A stretch of 64,000 bases of DNA. Source: TTA-H9 sp002071415. Lineage in GTDB: Bacteria; Bacteroidota; Bacteroidia; Bacteroidales; TTA-H9. Positions 25,351 through 35,015 of the stretch are shown here, in pieces; positions within the stretch are counted from its first letter, which is position 1, and each line of letters starts with the position of its first letter. Where the stretch lies: NCBI GenBank assembly GCA_035411425.1, contig DAONSX010000001.1, positions 1-64,000 on the forward strand, read 5' to 3'. The notes beneath the pieces are model-generated. The model was given only the letters and a program-made list of their open reading frames with translations. It searched no databases and was not told the origin of the DNA. The position numbers and the translations under genes are program-made.

Positions 25351-27615
25351 ATGCAAACCGAAAAACTCTTATTGATAGGATACGATGTTCAGGCCGAACG
25401 GAAAGAAATACTGAAACGCTACAAGCGTCTTTTGACTGCTTTCCATCTTAAACCTGAACAAGCAAAAGAAGATCTTGCCCTCATCAGAAAAGCCTTCGAA
25501 GTGGCGCTGGATGCCCATAAGGACATGAGGCGGAAAAGTGGCGAGCCTTATATTTATCATCCCTTGGAAGTTGCCCGCATTTGTGCCGAAGAAATCGGAC
25601 TGGGAGCTACTTCTATTGCTGCTGCCTTGCTCCACGACGTTGTGGAAGACCGCTCCGACCTATATTCCGTTGAAGATATCCATCGACTCTTCGGAGATAA
25701 AATAGCTCGCATCTGCGAAGGTTTAACCAAAATCAAGGAAATTTTCGATCACACCCAACCTTCCGACCAAGCCGAACATTATCGCAAACTTCTGCTTACT
25801 CTTTCCGATGATGTAAGAGTAATCCTCATCAAATTGGCCGACCGGCTTCATAATATGCGCACCCTTCAATATATGCGGCCTGAAAAACAATTGAAGATTG
25901 CTGCCGAAACCACTTACCTCTTTGCACCATTGGCTCATCGACTAGGCCTTTACAGCATTAAGAGCGAAATGGAAGACCTCGCCCTCAAATTTACCGAACC
26001 CGAAATATATAAAGAAATTTCACGACGCATGGCCGAATCCGACCCCGTCCGAGCCAACTTCGCCGAAGAATTTATCAAACCCATCGAAAAAGACCTCAAA
26101 GAAAAAGGGTTCAGATATAGAATCATGAGACGAAACAAATCAGTCTATTCTATCTGGACCAAGATGAAAAAAAAACATATCCCCTTCGATGAAGTTTACG
26201 ATGTATTCGCCATACGCATTATTCTGGATGTGCCCATTAATGACGAAAGATCTGCATGCTGGCAGGCTTATTCCATTGTTACTTCTCATTACCGTCCGAA
26301 ACCCGACCGTTTGAGAGACTGGATTTCCATTCCACGCGCCAATGGCTATCAAGCATTGCATACAACAGTGATGAGCAAAGAGGGCAAATGGGTCGAAGTA
26401 CAGATTCGTAGCGAACGTATGGACGAAATTGCTGAAAAAGGATATGCCGCACATTGGAAATATAAAGGACAGTATTACGATGATAAGAACATCGACAATT
26501 GGCTCGATCGTATACGTGATATGCTTCAAAATGGAGAAGCAGGAGCTCTTGATTTTCTCGAAGATGTGCAAGGTTACCTTTTTTCGAGCGAAATCTTCGT
26601 GTTCAAATTGGATGGAGAACTTCGTATTTTGCCCGCCGGCAGCACCGTCCTTGACTTTGCATATGCAATCAATCCCGATGAGGGAAACCATTGCATAGGG
26701 GCCAATGTAAATCATAAACTCCAGAACCGTTTTTATGAGCTAAAGAGTGGCGACCAAATCGAGATTTTGACTTCGAAAATTCAGGAACCATCGGAAGATT
26801 GGTTAGACCACGTAAAGACTTCAAGGGCAAAAACAAGAATTCGGGAATATATCCGAGAAAAAAAGAAAAAATTTTATAACGTGGGCGAACAAAAAGTCCT
26901 CCAAATATTTAACAAACTCAATATCCCTTTTACAGATGAAAAATTGAACGAATTACTGCAAAAAACCAACCGGGCAAATACACTCGATCTTTATTATGAT
27001 GTCGCCCAGGGAATACTCGATCCCAAGTATATTTCGTCTATCATGGCACCCCCCAGTCGTAGCTGGTTCTCTCTTAACCCGTTTCATCGCAGCAAACACA
27101 ATCCCAATAGCTCCTTGTCGTTTGAAATCATTCATCACTTACGTAAAAATTCCGAACTTCAACTTCTCGACAGTAATCTCGATCAAGTTAAATATATTGT
27201 GGCAGATTGCTGTAAACCAATCCCTGGCGACGATGTCATCGGTTATATCGACCATCATCAGGGCGTAGTGATCCACAGAGCACAATGCATCGAGGCTGTC
27301 CATTTGATGTCGACATTTAGCCATAACGTGGTGAAAGTAAAATGGACAGAAGAATTGAACCTTTCGGTGATGACAGGCATTAAGCTCGATGCCATCGATC
27401 GGAAAGGCCTTTTACATGAATTATCTGAACTTATTTCCAACGAAATGGATATCAATATTAAATCAATTCACTTTGAAAGCGATAATGGAGTTTCGGAGGG
27501 TATCTTCTTTCTGTATGTTGTGAATGTAGATCAACTCAATAATTTAATAAATAAATTGAAAAAGGTTAATGCAGTTCAAAGCGTTACACGAATCGACAAT
27601 TATTCACCTTTATAG
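25351..27615 (+). CDS. Bifunctional (p)ppGpp synthetase/hydrolase (RelA/SpoT family)
   Basis: 754 residues, a full-length alarmone enzyme. Order of domains: HD hydrolase (HPLEVARI, AAALLHDVVED, LIKLADRLHNMRTL; ~residues 50-190), synthetase (~240-370, including YDVFAIRIIL, ANGYQALHTTV and EKGYAAHWKYKG), TGS (~410-470, VFKLDGELRILPAGSTVLDF), a zinc-finger/RIS region and a C-terminal ACT domain. Both catalytic halves look intact. The ATG at 25351 follows an AAGGGGG Shine-Dalgarno-like run, unusual here; the frame is open from 25318. Confidence 0.95.
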   Translation: MQTEKLLLIGYDVQAERKEILKRYKRLLTAFHLKPEQAKEDLALIRKAFEVALDAHKDMRRKSGEPYIYHPLEVARICAEEIGLGATSIAAALLHDVVEDRSDLYSVEDIHRLFGDKIARICEGLTKIKEIFDHTQPSDQAEHYRKLLLTLSDDVRVILIKLADRLHNMRTLQYMRPEKQLKIAAETTYLFAPLAHRLGLYSIKSEMEDLALKFTEPEIYKEISRRMAESDPVRANFAEEFIKPIEKDLKEKGFRYRIMRRNKSVYSIWTKMKKKHIPFDEVYDVFAIRIILDVPINDERSACWQAYSIVTSHYRPKPDRLRDWISIPRANGYQALHTTVMSKEGKWVEVQIRSERMDEIAEKGYAAHWKYKGQYYDDKNIDNWLDRIRDMLQNGEAGALDFLEDVQGYLFSSEIFVFKLDGELRILPAGSTVLDFAYAINPDEGNHCIGANVNHKLQNRFYELKSGDQIEILTSKIQEPSEDWLDHVKTSRAKTRIREYIREKKKKFYNVGEQKVLQIFNKLNIPFTDEKLNELLQKTNRANTLDLYYDVAQGILDPKYISSIMAPPSRSWFSLNPFHRSKHNPNSSLSFEIIHHLRKNSELQLLDSNLDQVKYIVADCCKPIPGDDVIGYIDHHQGVVIHRAQCIEAVHLMSTFSHNVVKVKWTEELNLSVMTGIKLDAIDRKGLLHELSELISNEMDINIKSIHFESDNGVSEGIFFLYVVNVDQLNNLINKLKKVNAVQSVTRIDNYSPL

Positions 27616-27666
27616 TCAATCTGAACCAGGATGAAAATTATTTAAAATTAGTTTTAATAAAAATAG

Positions 27667-27674
27667 TAACTTTG
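27667..27674 (+). promoter_or_regulatory. -7 promoter box for the Fur-family gene
   Basis: TAACTTTG, full match, 61 bases before the ATG. Confidence 0.5.
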
Positions 27675-27734
27675 GTTTTTTAATGAATTTGTAATTGATT
27701 AAGATAGAACATCCATTGTAATATTTATCGGGTT

Positions 27735-28202
27735 ATGAATCAAAAGAATGCTAATAAAGCCACTTTAGAAACAGTTCAGAATTTCTTTGCGGAATATTTA
27801 CAGCAGAAAGGACATCGAAGGACTCCCGAACGTTTTGCCATTTTGAGGGAAATTTATTTAACCGATGGTCATTTCGACATAGAATCGCTCTATCTGCACA
27901 TGAAGCGGAATAAATATCAAGTTAGCCGTGCAACTCTCTATAATACAATGGATTTATTACTCGATTGCGGCCTGGTTTCGAAGCATCAATTTGGCTCTGC
28001 TTCTGCAGTATATGAAAAATCCTTCAAATTTCAGCAGCATGACCATGTAATTTGCTATCAAGACGGCGAGGTGAAAGAAGTACTCGAGTTTTGCGACCCT
28101 CGTATCATCGAAATTCAGAAAGACGTTGAGCGTCTATTAGACGTTGAAATTGATGGACATTCCCTTATTTTTTTCGGAAAACGCAAACAAGCAGAAAACT
28201 AA
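27735..28202 (+). CDS. Fur-family metal-responsive regulator
   Basis: 155 residues. Winged-helix DNA-binding part (~20-85: HRRTPERFAILREIYLTDGH, then VSRATLYNTMDLLLDCGLV) and C-terminal metal/dimer domain beginning QQHDHVIC. The usual structural zinc motif CxxC after DH is reduced to C-Y-Q-D, and no second CxxC is seen at the end, so the structural zinc site is probably missing or altered. It lies between spoT/relA and purA. The ligand (iron, zinc or peroxide) cannot be told. Confidence 0.88.
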   Translation: MNQKNANKATLETVQNFFAEYLQQKGHRRTPERFAILREIYLTDGHFDIESLYLHMKRNKYQVSRATLYNTMDLLLDCGLVSKHQFGSASAVYEKSFKFQQHDHVICYQDGEVKEVLEFCDPRIIEIQKDVERLLDVEIDGHSLIFFGKRKQAEN

Positions 28203-28215
28203 TCTTAACTTTTCT

Positions 28216-28223
28216 TATTTTTG
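28216..28223 (+). promoter_or_regulatory. -7 promoter box for purA
   Basis: TATTTTTG, full match; it implies a leader of about 160 nt before the purA ATG. Confidence 0.45.
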
Positions 28224-28387
28224 TGAGTATTGTTGCGGGATGATCTCATCATTATCCAATAAAATCTTCCCGATTTCAAAAAAATGAAAGAAAGGAAGTT
28301 ATATTCTTTTTGTCCTTACTAACTTTAAAAAAAATCGGAATAGTATTTTGCATATACAAACATTATTCAACCTATAAATTATCGATC

Positions 28388-29686
28388 ATGAAAGTGGATG
28401 TATTAGTTGGATTACAATGGGGGGACGAAGGAAAGGGAAAGATAGTGGACGTATTGTCTCCCGAATACGACATCATAGCTCGTTTTCAGGGCGGGCCCAA
28501 TGCGGGACATACTATCGAAAGCGAAGGATACAAGTTCATTCTTCATACCATACCTTCCGGAATCTTGAATTCTAATACGACCAATATTATTGGCAATGGC
28601 GTAATCATCGATCCTTATATACTTCGAAAAGAGATCGATATATTGAAAGAGAAAGCCGATGTAGATATATTTCGCAATCTGCTGGTTTCGCGTCGCAGCC
28701 ATCTTATTTTGCCTACTCATCGACTTCTGGATGCGGTTTATGAATCGGCTAAAGGCTCCACCAAAATTGGTTCCACTCTGAAAGGCATCGGCCCAACATA
28801 TACAGATAAAACAGGACGCAATGGAATACGCATAGGAGACTTGGCATCCCCCAATTTTTACCAGAAATATGAGGACTTGAAAAACCGGCATCTTCAGATT
28901 GCCTCGAATTATTCGGTCGATTTGAATGCTATTACCATCGAAGGCTTATCGTTTGATGAATACGAAGGTTTATGGATGGAGTCATTGACTACACTGAAAC
29001 AACTTCGGGTGATCGATTGCGAATATTATATACAAAGAGCCTTATGGAATGGCAAGAGAGTTTTGGCCGAAGGAGCTCAAGGCTCACTTTTAGATATAGA
29101 CTACGGAGCCTATCCTTATGTAACTTCTTCCAATACTGTTGCACCTGCCGTTTGTATTGGTCTGGGTGTACCCACTTCATATATCGACAAAGTTTTCGGG
29201 GTTTTCAAGGCTTATTGTACAAGAGTAGGGAATGGACCTTTCCCAACCGAACTAAATGACGAAATAGGCGATTTTTTGAGAAAAGAAGGCCACGAGTTTG
29301 GTTCGACTACGGGCAGACCCCGTCGCTGTGGCTGGCTCGATATTCCGGCTTTACGCTATTCGGTGATGCTAAATGGAGTTACACATTTATTCCTCACCAA
29401 AACAGATGTCTTGAATAAACTGGAAACTATACGAGTTTGTGATAAATACCGCATAGAAGATGAAGAAATCGAAGATTTTCCTTACGATTACAGTGAAGCA
29501 GCTCCCATTTATGTGCAAAGAAAGGGATGGACCAGGAGTTTGGCCAACGTTTCATGTGTGAGTGGGCTCCCCAAAGAGCTTGGGGATTATTTGCACCTGA
29601 TCGAAACTCGTGTGGGAATTCCCATAGTAATGGTTTCGACTGGCCCTGACCGCCATGAAACCATCATGGTAAGGCCAATTCGTTAA
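28388..29686 (+). CDS. purA: Adenylosuccinate synthetase
   Basis: 432 residues. Joins IMP and aspartate with GTP, the first committed step to AMP. Motifs: GLQWGDEGKGKIVD (GTP loop and catalytic Asp), GPNAGHT (catalytic His), GIGPTYTDKTGRNGIR and TTGRPRRCGWLD. The ATG at 28388 gives the family's normal N terminus; the frame is open upstream from a TTG at 28310 that adds an unlikely extension. Confidence 0.96.
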   Translation: MKVDVLVGLQWGDEGKGKIVDVLSPEYDIIARFQGGPNAGHTIESEGYKFILHTIPSGILNSNTTNIIGNGVIIDPYILRKEIDILKEKADVDIFRNLLVSRRSHLILPTHRLLDAVYESAKGSTKIGSTLKGIGPTYTDKTGRNGIRIGDLASPNFYQKYEDLKNRHLQIASNYSVDLNAITIEGLSFDEYEGLWMESLTTLKQLRVIDCEYYIQRALWNGKRVLAEGAQGSLLDIDYGAYPYVTSSNTVAPAVCIGLGVPTSYIDKVFGVFKAYCTRVGNGPFPTELNDEIGDFLRKEGHEFGSTTGRPRRCGWLDIPALRYSVMLNGVTHLFLTKTDVLNKLETIRVCDKYRIEDEEIEDFPYDYSEAAPIYVQRKGWTRSLANVSCVSGLPKELGDYLHLIETRVGIPIVMVSTGPDRHETIMVRPIR

Positions 29687-29709
29687 TTGGAATGTCGGTT
29701 AAAGAAAAA

Positions 29710-29743
29710 ATGCTCCTGACTGTTTTACCGGGAGCATTTTTTT
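29710..29743. terminator. Bidirectional terminator between purA and infB
   Basis: ATGCTCC (29710-29716) pairs with GGAGCAT (29731-29737), flanked by A and T runs, so it can end both convergent transcripts. Confidence 0.88.
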
Positions 29744-29766
29744 GTTTATCGGAGGACAAGGTTTTT

Positions 29767-32700
29767 TTATTTCAATGATTTTTTTACTTCGATTTCTTCG
29801 AACCCTTCGATAATATCGCCTATTTTAATATCGTTGAACCCTTCGACATTTAGGCCGCATTCCTGACCTGTCTTCACTTCCTTTACGTCTTCTTTGAATC
29901 GTTTGAGTGAACCCAGACGGCCTGTATAAATCACGATGCCATCCCGGATTAATCTGATTTTCGTATGCCGGTTGATGCTGCCATCGAGGACGAGGCATCC
30001 GGCTACCGTCCCTATCTTGCTGATATTGAAAATTTCCTTTACCTCGAGATTACAAACGATTTTTTCTTCGATTTTGGGTGCCATCATTCCTTCGATAGCG
30101 GCTTTTATTTCATCTATAGCTTGATAGATAATGGAATAGATCCTGATGTCTATTTGTTCCTGCTCGGCTAATTTTTTAGCATTGGCCGAAGGACGTACCT
30201 GAAATCCCACAATAATTGCATTGGAGGCCGACGCCAGCAAAACGTCGGTTTCGGTAACCTGACCTACCGATTTATGAATGACATTTACCTGCACCTCATC
30301 GGTAGATAATTTCAACAAGGCGTCAGAAAGAGCTTCAACCGAGCCATCTACATCGCCCTTTACAATGAGGTTGAGTTCTTTGAAATCGCCAATGGCTATT
30401 CTACGGCCAATTTCATCGAGGGTAATATGTTTCTGTGTCCTAATCTCCATTTCACGTTGAAGTTGCTGACGTTTATTAGCAACTGCTTTAGCTTCCTTAT
30501 CATCGAGGAACACGTTGAATTTGTCGCCTGCCTGTGGGGCACCACTGAGTCCAAGAATGAGAATGGGAGAGGAGGGCCCAACTTCTTTTACGAACTGGTT
30601 GCGTTCGTTGTACATTGCCTTTATTTTTCCATATACATTACCGGCAACAATAATATCGCCCTGATGAAGTGTGCCATTTTGGACAAGAATTTTGGCTATG
30701 TAGCCACGGCCTTTATCGAGGCTGGATTCAATGACCGTACCAATAGCCGGCCGTTTAGGATTGGCCTTCAGATCGAGTAACTCGGCTTCAAGCAAGACTT
30801 TTTCCAGAAGCAAGTCAACATTTTGACCGGTTTTTGCAGAAATTTCCTGACACTGATATTTCCCTCCCCAATCTTCTACAAGAATATTCAAACTGGCAAG
30901 TTCTTCTTTAACTCTGGTAGGATTGGCTGTAGGTTTATCCATCTTATTGATAGCGAACACCAAAGGAACACATGCTGCTAGTGCATGGTTGATGGCTTCT
31001 TTGGTTTGAGGCATTACCCCGTCGTCGGCAGCTACAACTATAATGGCAATATCGGTAATTTTTGCACCACGTGCACGCATGGCTGTAAAGGCTTCATGAC
31101 CAGGAGTATCGAGAAAGGTAATTTTTTTCCCATTGCTTAATGTTACTTCATAAGCCCCAATGTGTTGAGTTATACCGCCATATTCTCCTGCAATTACATT
31201 TGAGTTGCGGATATAGTCGAGAAGTTTGGTTTTGCCGTGGTCAACATGGCCCATCACAGTAACGATAGGGTGTCGTGGCAAATAATCTTCGGGTCGATCT
31301 TCGAATCTTTGCTCTGAATCTTCTAAGATCTCTTCTTCCGAAAAGGCTACTTCATATCCAAATTCAGAAGCTATGATACTGATAGTTTCTGCATCAATCC
31401 TTTGATTTATCGAGACAAACAGACCTAAGTCGAGGCAAGTTTTAATTACTTCATTCACCGGAACATTCATCAAGCTGGCCAATTCATTGGCTGTAACAAA
31501 TTCGGTAACTCTCAATACTTTTTTCTGTTCTTCTTCTTCTTCAAGCCTTCTGGCATTTTTCTCGAGTTGGGCAGCTCTTTTAGCTCGTCTGATCTTGGCC
31601 GTTTTTGATGTAGAACTGGTTTGCGATTTAAGAGCTGAAAGCGTTTCCTTTACCTTTTTTTGAATTTCTTCTTCTGTCAATTCAGGCTTGACCTCTTCTT
31701 TTACTCCCCTGTAATCCTTTGACTTGTCTTTCCTCTTTCTTGCCTTATGAACCACAGGTTTATGAGTTTCGACAGGAGTTTGAGATTTTGGTGTTGTTGC
31801 CTTTTCCAGGAGGCTTTCGCCGCTGATTCTTTTCCTTTTCTTCTTTTTCGATTTCTTGCCTACGACTTCTGATGAGGTGGCAACAGGCTCCTTGCCGGTA
31901 AGTTTGCCTCCCTTGACTTGTTCAAGTTCGATCTTCCCTATAATAGTAGGGCCAGGTAACTTTTTTACTTTGGTAGGAATGAAATTGTCGGGTTTGGTTG
32001 TTTTTTCCTCTGGTTCTATCTTTTTCACCGGAATAGGTTCTGTTATTTCGGGTTCAACCTTTACCATGGAGCTGGGAATTTTTTCGACTTCTTGCCTGGT
32101 TTTCTGTGCTTCAAGAATCTCGGTTTCGGTTTTTATCTTTCTTTGAACTTCTGGTTCATCTTTCTGAATGGATTCCAAAACTCCGGCCTGCTCCTCTATT
32201 TCAGCCTTGGTTTGTATTTCGGCGGGTTGTTCCAGTGTAGGTGGTTGAATTGTTTTGCCCTCTAATGAAGGGGGAGGCCCCTCGTCTTCTTCCTTGATTG
32301 TAGAAACTTCCTCGATTTTTTTCTCTTCTATGACTGGAGTTTCCGTCTGTAGTTTTGGAGATTTTTTCCCTGAAACCTTGGGTGTAGCTGTTTTAGTGCT
32401 TTTTTTAGATGGTTTTTGTTTTTCGAGATCAATTTTGCCCACGATTTTTGGGCCTGGTATAATCTCTTGAACAGTTGATCGAATTGAATTTTCTTCGGTC
32501 TCTAACTCTGGAGTAGTTGGTATGGTTTCTTGTATTGGTGGCTTTTCGGTAAAAGCAGTAGAACCAGTTTCAGGTTGGACAATAGTAGATTTTACCGAAG
32601 GAGGTGTAGGAGGTCTGATAACATTTTCTTTAATAATGATACTTTCACTTTCAGTGTCGGCTGAGGTTTCTTCTTTTATCTTCCTGGTTTCTGTTGAGGG

Positions 32701-32931
32701 AATTTCTTTTTTAATGGAGGAGATACTTTTTTTCTCTACGGATTCTTTTATTTTTTTGTCAGATTCATACAATTTGCGCAATAAATCATATAATTCGGCA
32801 GGAATCCTGGTGTTGGGATTATTTTCGATTTTATGACCCTTCTTAGCCAGGTCTTCGACGATGGTACTAATCCCTACATTAAATTCCGTCGCAATTTTAC
32901 TCAGCCTCACTGATAGTTTTTCTTCTGACAT
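29767..32931 (-). CDS. infB: Translation initiation factor IF-2
   Basis: 1054 residues. The GTPase that brings initiator tRNA to the ribosome. A short N-terminal IF2_N-like module (residues ~1-60) is followed by a very long, charged, low-complexity linker (~60-450) in which PGPKIVGKIDLE and PGPTIIGKIELE are a repeated motif, a second IF2_N (~470-520), then the G domain (GHVDHGKT, DTPGHEAF, NKMDKP), and domains II-IV ending with the tRNA-binding C2 region. A TAATTTTG box at 32970-32963 gives it a private promoter in addition to operon read-through from nusA. Confidence 0.97.
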   Translation of the reverse strand: MSEEKLSVRLSKIATEFNVGISTIVEDLAKKGHKIENNPNTRIPAELYDLLRKLYESDKKIKESVEKKSISSIKKEIPSTETRKIKEETSADTESESIIIKENVIRPPTPPSVKSTIVQPETGSTAFTEKPPIQETIPTTPELETEENSIRSTVQEIIPGPKIVGKIDLEKQKPSKKSTKTATPKVSGKKSPKLQTETPVIEEKKIEEVSTIKEEDEGPPPSLEGKTIQPPTLEQPAEIQTKAEIEEQAGVLESIQKDEPEVQRKIKTETEILEAQKTRQEVEKIPSSMVKVEPEITEPIPVKKIEPEEKTTKPDNFIPTKVKKLPGPTIIGKIELEQVKGGKLTGKEPVATSSEVVGKKSKKKKRKRISGESLLEKATTPKSQTPVETHKPVVHKARKRKDKSKDYRGVKEEVKPELTEEEIQKKVKETLSALKSQTSSTSKTAKIRRAKRAAQLEKNARRLEEEEEQKKVLRVTEFVTANELASLMNVPVNEVIKTCLDLGLFVSINQRIDAETISIIASEFGYEVAFSEEEILEDSEQRFEDRPEDYLPRHPIVTVMGHVDHGKTKLLDYIRNSNVIAGEYGGITQHIGAYEVTLSNGKKITFLDTPGHEAFTAMRARGAKITDIAIIVVAADDGVMPQTKEAINHALAACVPLVFAINKMDKPTANPTRVKEELASLNILVEDWGGKYQCQEISAKTGQNVDLLLEKVLLEAELLDLKANPKRPAIGTVIESSLDKGRGYIAKILVQNGTLHQGDIIVAGNVYGKIKAMYNERNQFVKEVGPSSPILILGLSGAPQAGDKFNVFLDDKEAKAVANKRQQLQREMEIRTQKHITLDEIGRRIAIGDFKELNLIVKGDVDGSVEALSDALLKLSTDEVQVNVIHKSVGQVTETDVLLASASNAIIVGFQVRPSANAKKLAEQEQIDIRIYSIIYQAIDEIKAAIEGMMAPKIEEKIVCNLEVKEIFNISKIGTVAGCLVLDGSINRHTKIRLIRDGIVIYTGRLGSLKRFKEDVKEVKTGQECGLNVEGFNDIKIGDIIEGFEEIEVKKSLK

Positions 32932-32962
32932 AAATTTTATTTATGATACGCTATAATTTTTG

Positions 32963-32970
32963 CAAAATTA
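32963..32970 (-). promoter_or_regulatory. -7 promoter box for infB
   Basis: TAATTTTG on the minus strand, 31 bases before the infB ATG, in the 130-base gap after nusA. Confidence 0.5.
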
Positions 32971-33061
32971 GTCGATTAATATGAAATATCGGGTTATTAT
33001 CATATTTCTATGGGTTTTGGTGAATAGGAGTGATTATTACTAAACATATTCGTAAATTTTA

Positions 33062-34294
33062 TTATTCGAATTCGGCTTGCAGTATTTTTCTAACTTCGAG
33101 AATAGTTTCTTCTTCAAGGTCGGTGCGGCGGATCAGTTCTTCCACACTTTCGTTTAGAACGCTTTTCGCAGTATCGAGGCCAATAGATTTAAAGGTATCG
33201 ATGATCCATTGGTCAATTTCATCGGCAAATTCTTGCAAATCAACATCTTCGTACTCAGCATCGCTATCACGATAAACGTCTATTTCATAGCCTGTAAGCT
33301 TTCCTGCTAGTTTGATGTTATAACCGCCTTTCCCGATGGCAAGCGAAACCTGGTCGGGTTTCATGTAAACTTCGGCTCTTTTGTTTTCTTCGTCGATGAC
33401 GATGGATGAGACTTTGGCTGGGCTTAAGGCTCTTTGGATGAAAAGGCTTGGATTGGAAGTATAATTGATTACATCGATGTTTTCGTTTCGGAGTTCACGT
33501 ACAATTCCGTGAATACGCGAGCCTTTCATCCCCACACATGCGCCTACAGGATCGACGCGGTCGTCGTATGACTCTACGGCCACTTTTGCCCTTTCTCCAG
33601 GTACTCTCACAATTTTCTTGATCGTAATCAGTCCATCATAAACTTCCGGTACTTCTTGCTCGATAAGTTTTTCGAGAAACAGGGGCGATGTACGTGAAAG
33701 GATTATAACTGGCTGGCTATTGCGCAGTTCCACTTTTGCAACTACAGCACGTATGGTATCGCCTTTATGATAATGGTCGTGAGGTATCTGTTCGCTTTTA
33801 GGCAACGAAAGCTCTATCCCTTCGTCGTCCAACACCAGTATTTCCTTTTTCCATATCTGATAAACTTCTCCGGTGATAATTTCTCCAACTTTGTCCTTAT
33901 ATTTTCGGTAAATGTTATCCTTTTCGTATTCCTGCACTTTGCTGATCAGATTCTGGCGAATTGTAAGAATTTCACGGCGTCCGAAATCTTCGAGCTTGAT
34001 TTCCTGATACACCTGTTCTCCAATTTCGAAATCCGGCTCTAATTTTATGGCCTCCGAATATTCGATTTCCTTGTTGGGATCGGTAAGATTCCCATCTTCG
34101 ACTATGGTCAGAGTCCTCCATATTTCAAGGTCTCCCTTGTCGATATTTACAATGATGTCGAAATTCTCGTCAGTACCGAATTTTTTAATCAAAGTATGAC
34201 GGAAAACATCTTCCAGGATGCGCATAAGCGTTTCTCGGTCGATATTCTTATAATCTTTGAACTCTGTAAAAGAGGTTATTAAATTATGTTCCAT
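33062..34294 (-). CDS. nusA: Transcription termination/antitermination factor NusA
   Basis: 410 residues. RNA polymerase-binding N-terminal domain, S1 domain (~135-200, VGEIITGEVYQIWKKEILVL), two KH domains (VGACVGMKGSRIHGIV; SLAIGKGGYNIKLAGKLTGY) and an acidic/helical tail. It lacks the long tandem acidic repeats of E. coli NusA, as usual in this phylum. Second gene of rimP-nusA-infB, 28 bases after rimP. Confidence 0.96.
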   Translation of the reverse strand: MEHNLITSFTEFKDYKNIDRETLMRILEDVFRHTLIKKFGTDENFDIIVNIDKGDLEIWRTLTIVEDGNLTDPNKEIEYSEAIKLEPDFEIGEQVYQEIKLEDFGRREILTIRQNLISKVQEYEKDNIYRKYKDKVGEIITGEVYQIWKKEILVLDDEGIELSLPKSEQIPHDHYHKGDTIRAVVAKVELRNSQPVIILSRTSPLFLEKLIEQEVPEVYDGLITIKKIVRVPGERAKVAVESYDDRVDPVGACVGMKGSRIHGIVRELRNENIDVINYTSNPSLFIQRALSPAKVSSIVIDEENKRAEVYMKPDQVSLAIGKGGYNIKLAGKLTGYEIDVYRDSDAEYEDVDLQEFADEIDQWIIDTFKSIGLDTAKSVLNESVEELIRRTDLEEETILEVRKILQAEFE

Positions 34295-34322
34295 AAACTC
34301 AAAATTTTATTTCGTTGTAAAG

Positions 34323-34787
34323 TTATTTAAAGCTTAGTTCGATGCGGGCTTCTTCGATATTTTCGAAAGGGAAAAATTTCTCGATGAAATGGATTTTTTT
34401 CTTTCCTTTTTCGGTGATGATGGTTTCTTGAATGTTCAGGACAATGCCCTCCGGTTCAACTCTTTGAAGTTCTCCTCTAACTTGATGTTTGTCGGTCAAG
34501 ATGATTTTGAATTTTCGGCCGATGTGTCGTTTGTATTGCCGTTTAAGGCGAATGGGTGCATCGGCGCCTGTCGACGAAACTTCCAAAGAGTAGTCTTCTT
34601 CGTCACGGTTTAGTTTCGATTCGATAAACCGACTTAGTGTGGCACAATCCTCAATATTTATGCCATGATCACCATCGATAAATACAAGGATTTTATTCCC
34701 CGGTTTAATTTTCAAATCAACCAGGAACTTGTCGCTCCCTTCGAGGTACAAATCAATGATTTCCAATATTTTGAAACTGTCAATCAC
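34323..34787 (-). CDS. rimP: Ribosome maturation factor RimP
   Basis: 154 residues. Needed for 30S subunit assembly. Features: VFIDGDHGINIEDCATLSR, YSLEVSSTGADAPI (the family's VSSPG-like segment), then an SH3-like C-terminal domain (KIILTDKHQVRGELQRVE). It starts with GTG. First gene of the operon; its leader contains a hairpin with a U run. Confidence 0.94.
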   Translation of the reverse strand: MIDSFKILEIIDLYLEGSDKFLVDLKIKPGNKILVFIDGDHGINIEDCATLSRFIESKLNRDEEDYSLEVSSTGADAPIRLKRQYKRHIGRKFKIILTDKHQVRGELQRVEPEGIVLNIQETIITEKGKKKIHFIEKFFPFENIEEARIELSFK

Positions 34788-34806
34788 TTGTGAATTATTA
34801 TTTTAG

Positions 34807-34833
34807 AAATAAAAATTGGGGATTGAATCCCCA
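34807..34833 (-). promoter_or_regulatory. Candidate transcription attenuator in the rimP-nusA-infB leader
   Basis: Read leftward, TGGGGAT-TCA-ATCCCCA (34833-34817) forms a perfect 7-bp hairpin immediately followed by ATTTTTATTT. It lies between a -7 box at 34878-34871 and the rimP start at 34787, so it would act inside the leader. No gene ends here on either strand that would need a terminator. Confidence 0.6.
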
Positions 34834-34870
34834 CCTTTATTTTGCATTTTCCATGCGCATAAATCGTTTG

Positions 34871-34878
34871 CAAAATTA
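34871..34878 (-). promoter_or_regulatory. -7 promoter box for the rimP-nusA-infB operon
   Basis: TAATTTTG on the minus strand; predicted start near 34867 and a leader of about 80 nt. Confidence 0.55.
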
Positions 34879-35015
34879 GTATATTTTAAAATTAATCAAA
34901 ATTATTAGTATAGAATGACATGAAATTTTTGCAAGTATAAATTCTTATTAAACAGTGAATAATTAAACGGATATTGATAGATTGAGTAAGTTTGCCATGA
35001 AAATTGACTTGAGAA

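Noticed and set aside
28310..28387. TTG-initiated extension of purA
   Set aside because: It adds 26 residues not found in the family; ATG 28388 gives the expected start directly before the GTP loop.
34817..34833. Hairpin as a plus-strand terminator
   Set aside because: No plus-strand gene ends upstream of it, and its U run is on the minus strand.
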